7,243 nt of DNA, from contig DMHA01000337.1 of assembly GCA_003449615.1 (NCBI GenBank), positions 964 to 8,206 on the forward strand, written 5' to 3'. Shown in pieces: positions 5,872-7,243 of this stretch (position 1 is the first letter of the stretch; the number at the start of each line of letters is the position of its first letter). The stretch comes from Flavobacterium sp. (GTDB taxonomy: Bacteria > Bacteroidota > Bacteroidia > Flavobacteriales > Flavobacteriaceae). The translations under genes and the position numbers were made by a program. The notes under the pieces are model-generated. The model was not told the origin of the DNA and made no database searches. It worked only from the letters and a program-made list of their open reading frames with translations.

Positions 5872-6876
5872 ATGCAATTAGATAATAATATTATACATAA
5901 AATTCAAGCAATTATTCAAAATGCTCAAGAACGAGCCATTCGTTCGGTGGACTATGAACGAGTGTTGATGTATTGGAATATTGGAAAAGTCATTTTTGAA
6001 GAAGAACAAGCGGGAAAAGAAAGAGCTGAGTATGGTCAGTTTTTGATTAAGTCCATTTCAGAAACTTTTCATCCGCAATTTGGAAGTGGTTTTTCAGTAA
6101 GGCAATTAGAACGTTACCGACAATTTTACAGACAATTTCCAAATGCGTCCACACTGCGGACGCAATTCAGTTGGTCGCATTATAAATCTTTATTAAGCAT
6201 AGAAAATCCCGATAAAAAAGAGTTTTATATAGCCGAGGCTTCCAAAAATAATTGGTCGGCAAGGCAATTAGAAAGACAAATCAACAGCCAGTTATTTGAA
6301 AGGCTTTTATTGAGTAATGAAGTAGATAAAATATTGGCAATTGCCAAAGAGGAAATAAACCCAACCCATCCAAAAGAAATTATCAAAGACCCAATGGTGT
6401 TGGAGTTTTTAGGACTAAAAAGAGAAAGTGCCTATTATGAAAAAGATTTAGAAACTGCTCTCATTACCTATTTACAAGATTTTATTTTAGAACTGGGCAA
6501 TGGCTTTTCGTTTGTTGCAAGACAAAAAAGAATTCATATAGACGGCGATGATTTTTTTGTAGATTTGGTGTTTTACAATCGGTTGTTGCAATGTTTTGTA
6601 ATCATAGAGCTCAAAACCGATAAAATCACCCATCAAGATCTTGGGCAAATGCAAATGTATGTCAATTATTATGATAGATTTGAAAAACAAGATTTTGAAA
6701 ACCCGACAATAGGCATCCTTTTATGTGCCGATAAAAACGACGCTATGGTAAAAATATCCCTGCCCGAAAACAACAACACTATTGTTGCCAGTAAATACCA
6801 ATTGTATTTGCCCACCGAAGAGGTGCTTAAAAAAGAAATTCAAAGAATCTATAACCAAAATTCCAAGATGGAATGA
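5872..6876 (+). CDS. DUF1016/YhcG-type PD-(D/E)XK nuclease
   Basis: The 334-residue protein has the two-domain build of the DUF1016 (YhcG) family. The N-terminal helical domain (about 1-160) contains YWNIGKVIFEEEQAG and the FSVRQLERYRQFYRQFP and LSWSHY-like (FSWSHYKSLL) signatures. The C-terminal PD-(D/E)XK nuclease domain (about 175-330) has its active site at FFVDLVFYN (catalytic D231) and IIELKTDK (E246 and K248), followed by GQMQMYVNYYD. All expected catalytic residues are present, so it looks intact. Family members often sit in restriction or defence loci and are thought to act on DNA, but the biochemical role is poorly defined. Here it stands alone between yicC and gmk, flanked by repeats. 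The ATG at 5872 is preferred to an in-frame TTG at 5815, whose extra 19 residues come from the repeat array. No promoter of its own is evident, so expression from the yicC promoter is likely. Confidence 0.88.
   Translation: MQLDNNIIHKIQAIIQNAQERAIRSVDYERVLMYWNIGKVIFEEEQAGKERAEYGQFLIKSISETFHPQFGSGFSVRQLERYRQFYRQFPNASTLRTQFSWSHYKSLLSIENPDKKEFYIAEASKNNWSARQLERQINSQLFERLLLSNEVDKILAIAKEEINPTHPKEIIKDPMVLEFLGLKRESAYYEKDLETALITYLQDFILELGNGFSFVARQKRIHIDGDDFFVDLVFYNRLLQCFVIIELKTDKITHQDLGQMQMYVNYYDRFEKQDFENPTIGILLCADKNDAMVKISLPENNNTIVASKYQLYLPTEEVLKKEIQRIYNQNSKME
6144..6164 (+). repeat. GC-rich hairpin inside the nuclease gene
   Basis: TGCGTCC (6144-6150) and GGACGCA (6158-6164) form a perfect 7-bp stem around ACACTGC. 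The stem stands out in composition from the AT-rich gene around it. It encodes ASTLRT just before the conserved SWSHY segment. It could be chance, a small repeat captured in the gene, or an mRNA structure. Confidence 0.4.
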
Positions 6877-6920
6877 ATGCAACAGCTACCCGTAATTTAT
6901 TGAATTTTATTAATCTAACA

Positions 6921-6930
6921 ATTTTTGATT
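6921..6930 (+). repeat. Right-hand copy of the ATTTTTGATT repeat
   Basis: This is an exact copy of 5797-5806, lying 8 bp before the gmk ATG. With the left copy it brackets the whole nuclease gene. The overlapping AATTTTTG (6920-6927) is also one base from TAnnTTTG, with ATTG (6899-6902) 17 bp upstream. That makes it a weak candidate gmk promoter with an almost leaderless transcript. Confidence 0.4.
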
Positions 6931-6938
6931 TATAACAA

Positions 6939-7243
6939 ATGAAAAAAGGAAAATTAATAGTGTTTTCGGCGCCATCGGGTTCTGGCAAAACTACTATCGT
7001 GAGGCATTTATTAGGAAAAGAAGACCTGAATTTGGAGTTTTCCATTTCGGCAGCAACACGTTTGGCAAGAGCAGAAGAAGTAAACGGAAAAGATTACTAT
7101 TTTATGTCGTTGGAGGAGTTTAAAAAACACATCAAAAATGAAGATTTTGTAGAGTGGGAAGAGGTCTATCGCGATAATTTTTACGGAACGCTGAAAAGCG
7201 AAATAGAACGAATTTGGGACCAAGGAAAAAATGTAATTTTTGA
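6939..7243 (+). CDS. gmk: Guanylate kinase, 3' end cut by window edge
   Basis: Guanylate kinase phosphorylates GMP (and dGMP) to GDP with ATP in the cytoplasm. The first 101 codons, about half of the usual protein, are in the window and the frame is still open at the edge. The P-loop is [10 protein letters not shown] (10-19). The GMP-binding segment [20 protein letters not shown] (35-54) keeps the two arginines R41 and R44 and the tyrosines. [13 protein letters not shown] (72-84) supplies the acidic residue and the YGT that contact guanine. The ATG at 6939 ([16 protein letters not shown]) gives the standard N terminus. It begins 62 bp after the nuclease stop with no Shine-Dalgarno. It is probably transcribed with yicC, perhaps helped by a weak local promoter. 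Confidence 0.96.
   Translation, partial: MKKGKLIVFSAPSGSGKTTIVRHLLGKEDLNLEFSISAATRLARAEEVNGKDYYFMSLEEFKKHIKNEDFVEWEEVYRDNFYGTLKSEIERIWDQGKNVIF

Noticed and set aside
5797..6930. Insertion sequence or integrative element carrying the nuclease
   Set aside because: There is no transposase, integrase or tRNA, and no terminal inverted repeats. Only a short direct repeat is present, which may simply be a common intergenic motif.

Overview
The window looks like chromosomal DNA of a member of the Bacteroidota, most likely a Flavobacterium or close relative. The DNA is AT-rich and the start codons lack Shine-Dalgarno sequences. Several upstream regions carry the Bacteroidota promoter pattern (TTTG near -33 and TAnnTTTG near -7), and the greA, ssb, yicC and gmk products read as flavobacterial. 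The identification rests on recalled family features, not on a database search.

Layout, left to right. A leader region with two candidate promoters and a terminator-like hairpin precedes greA (+, transcript-cleavage factor). greA converges on a short ssb (-, single-stranded DNA-binding protein), with a shared bidirectional terminator between them. A 193-bp divergent intergenic region with helically phased TTGTAAC repeats separates ssb from a DinB/YfiT-type putative metal-dependent enzyme (+). After a 159-bp AT-rich gap with small repeats come a small zinc-ribbon protein and, 6 bp later, a large membrane-anchored M28 metallopeptidase with a multi-span membrane region (+). A 224-bp gap with a near-perfect palindrome and a clear -7 element leads into yicC (+, YicC/YloC endoribonuclease family). 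A DUF1016/YhcG-type PD-(D/E)XK nuclease gene (+) sits between yicC and gmk (+, guanylate kinase), which runs off the right edge.

Most of the window is housekeeping: transcription elongation (greA), DNA maintenance (ssb), RNA metabolism (yicC) and nucleotide metabolism (gmk). yicC and gmk are commonly neighbours in bacteria, so the nuclease gene between them looks like an accessory insertion. It is bracketed by a 10-bp direct repeat that is part of a local 14-bp repeat family. I see no complete new defence or mobile system. The points most worth a second look are the solitary DUF1016 gene and its flanking repeats, the phased repeats over the ssb/DinB divergent promoter, the hairpin in the greA leader, and an open frame following the peptidase stop codon.
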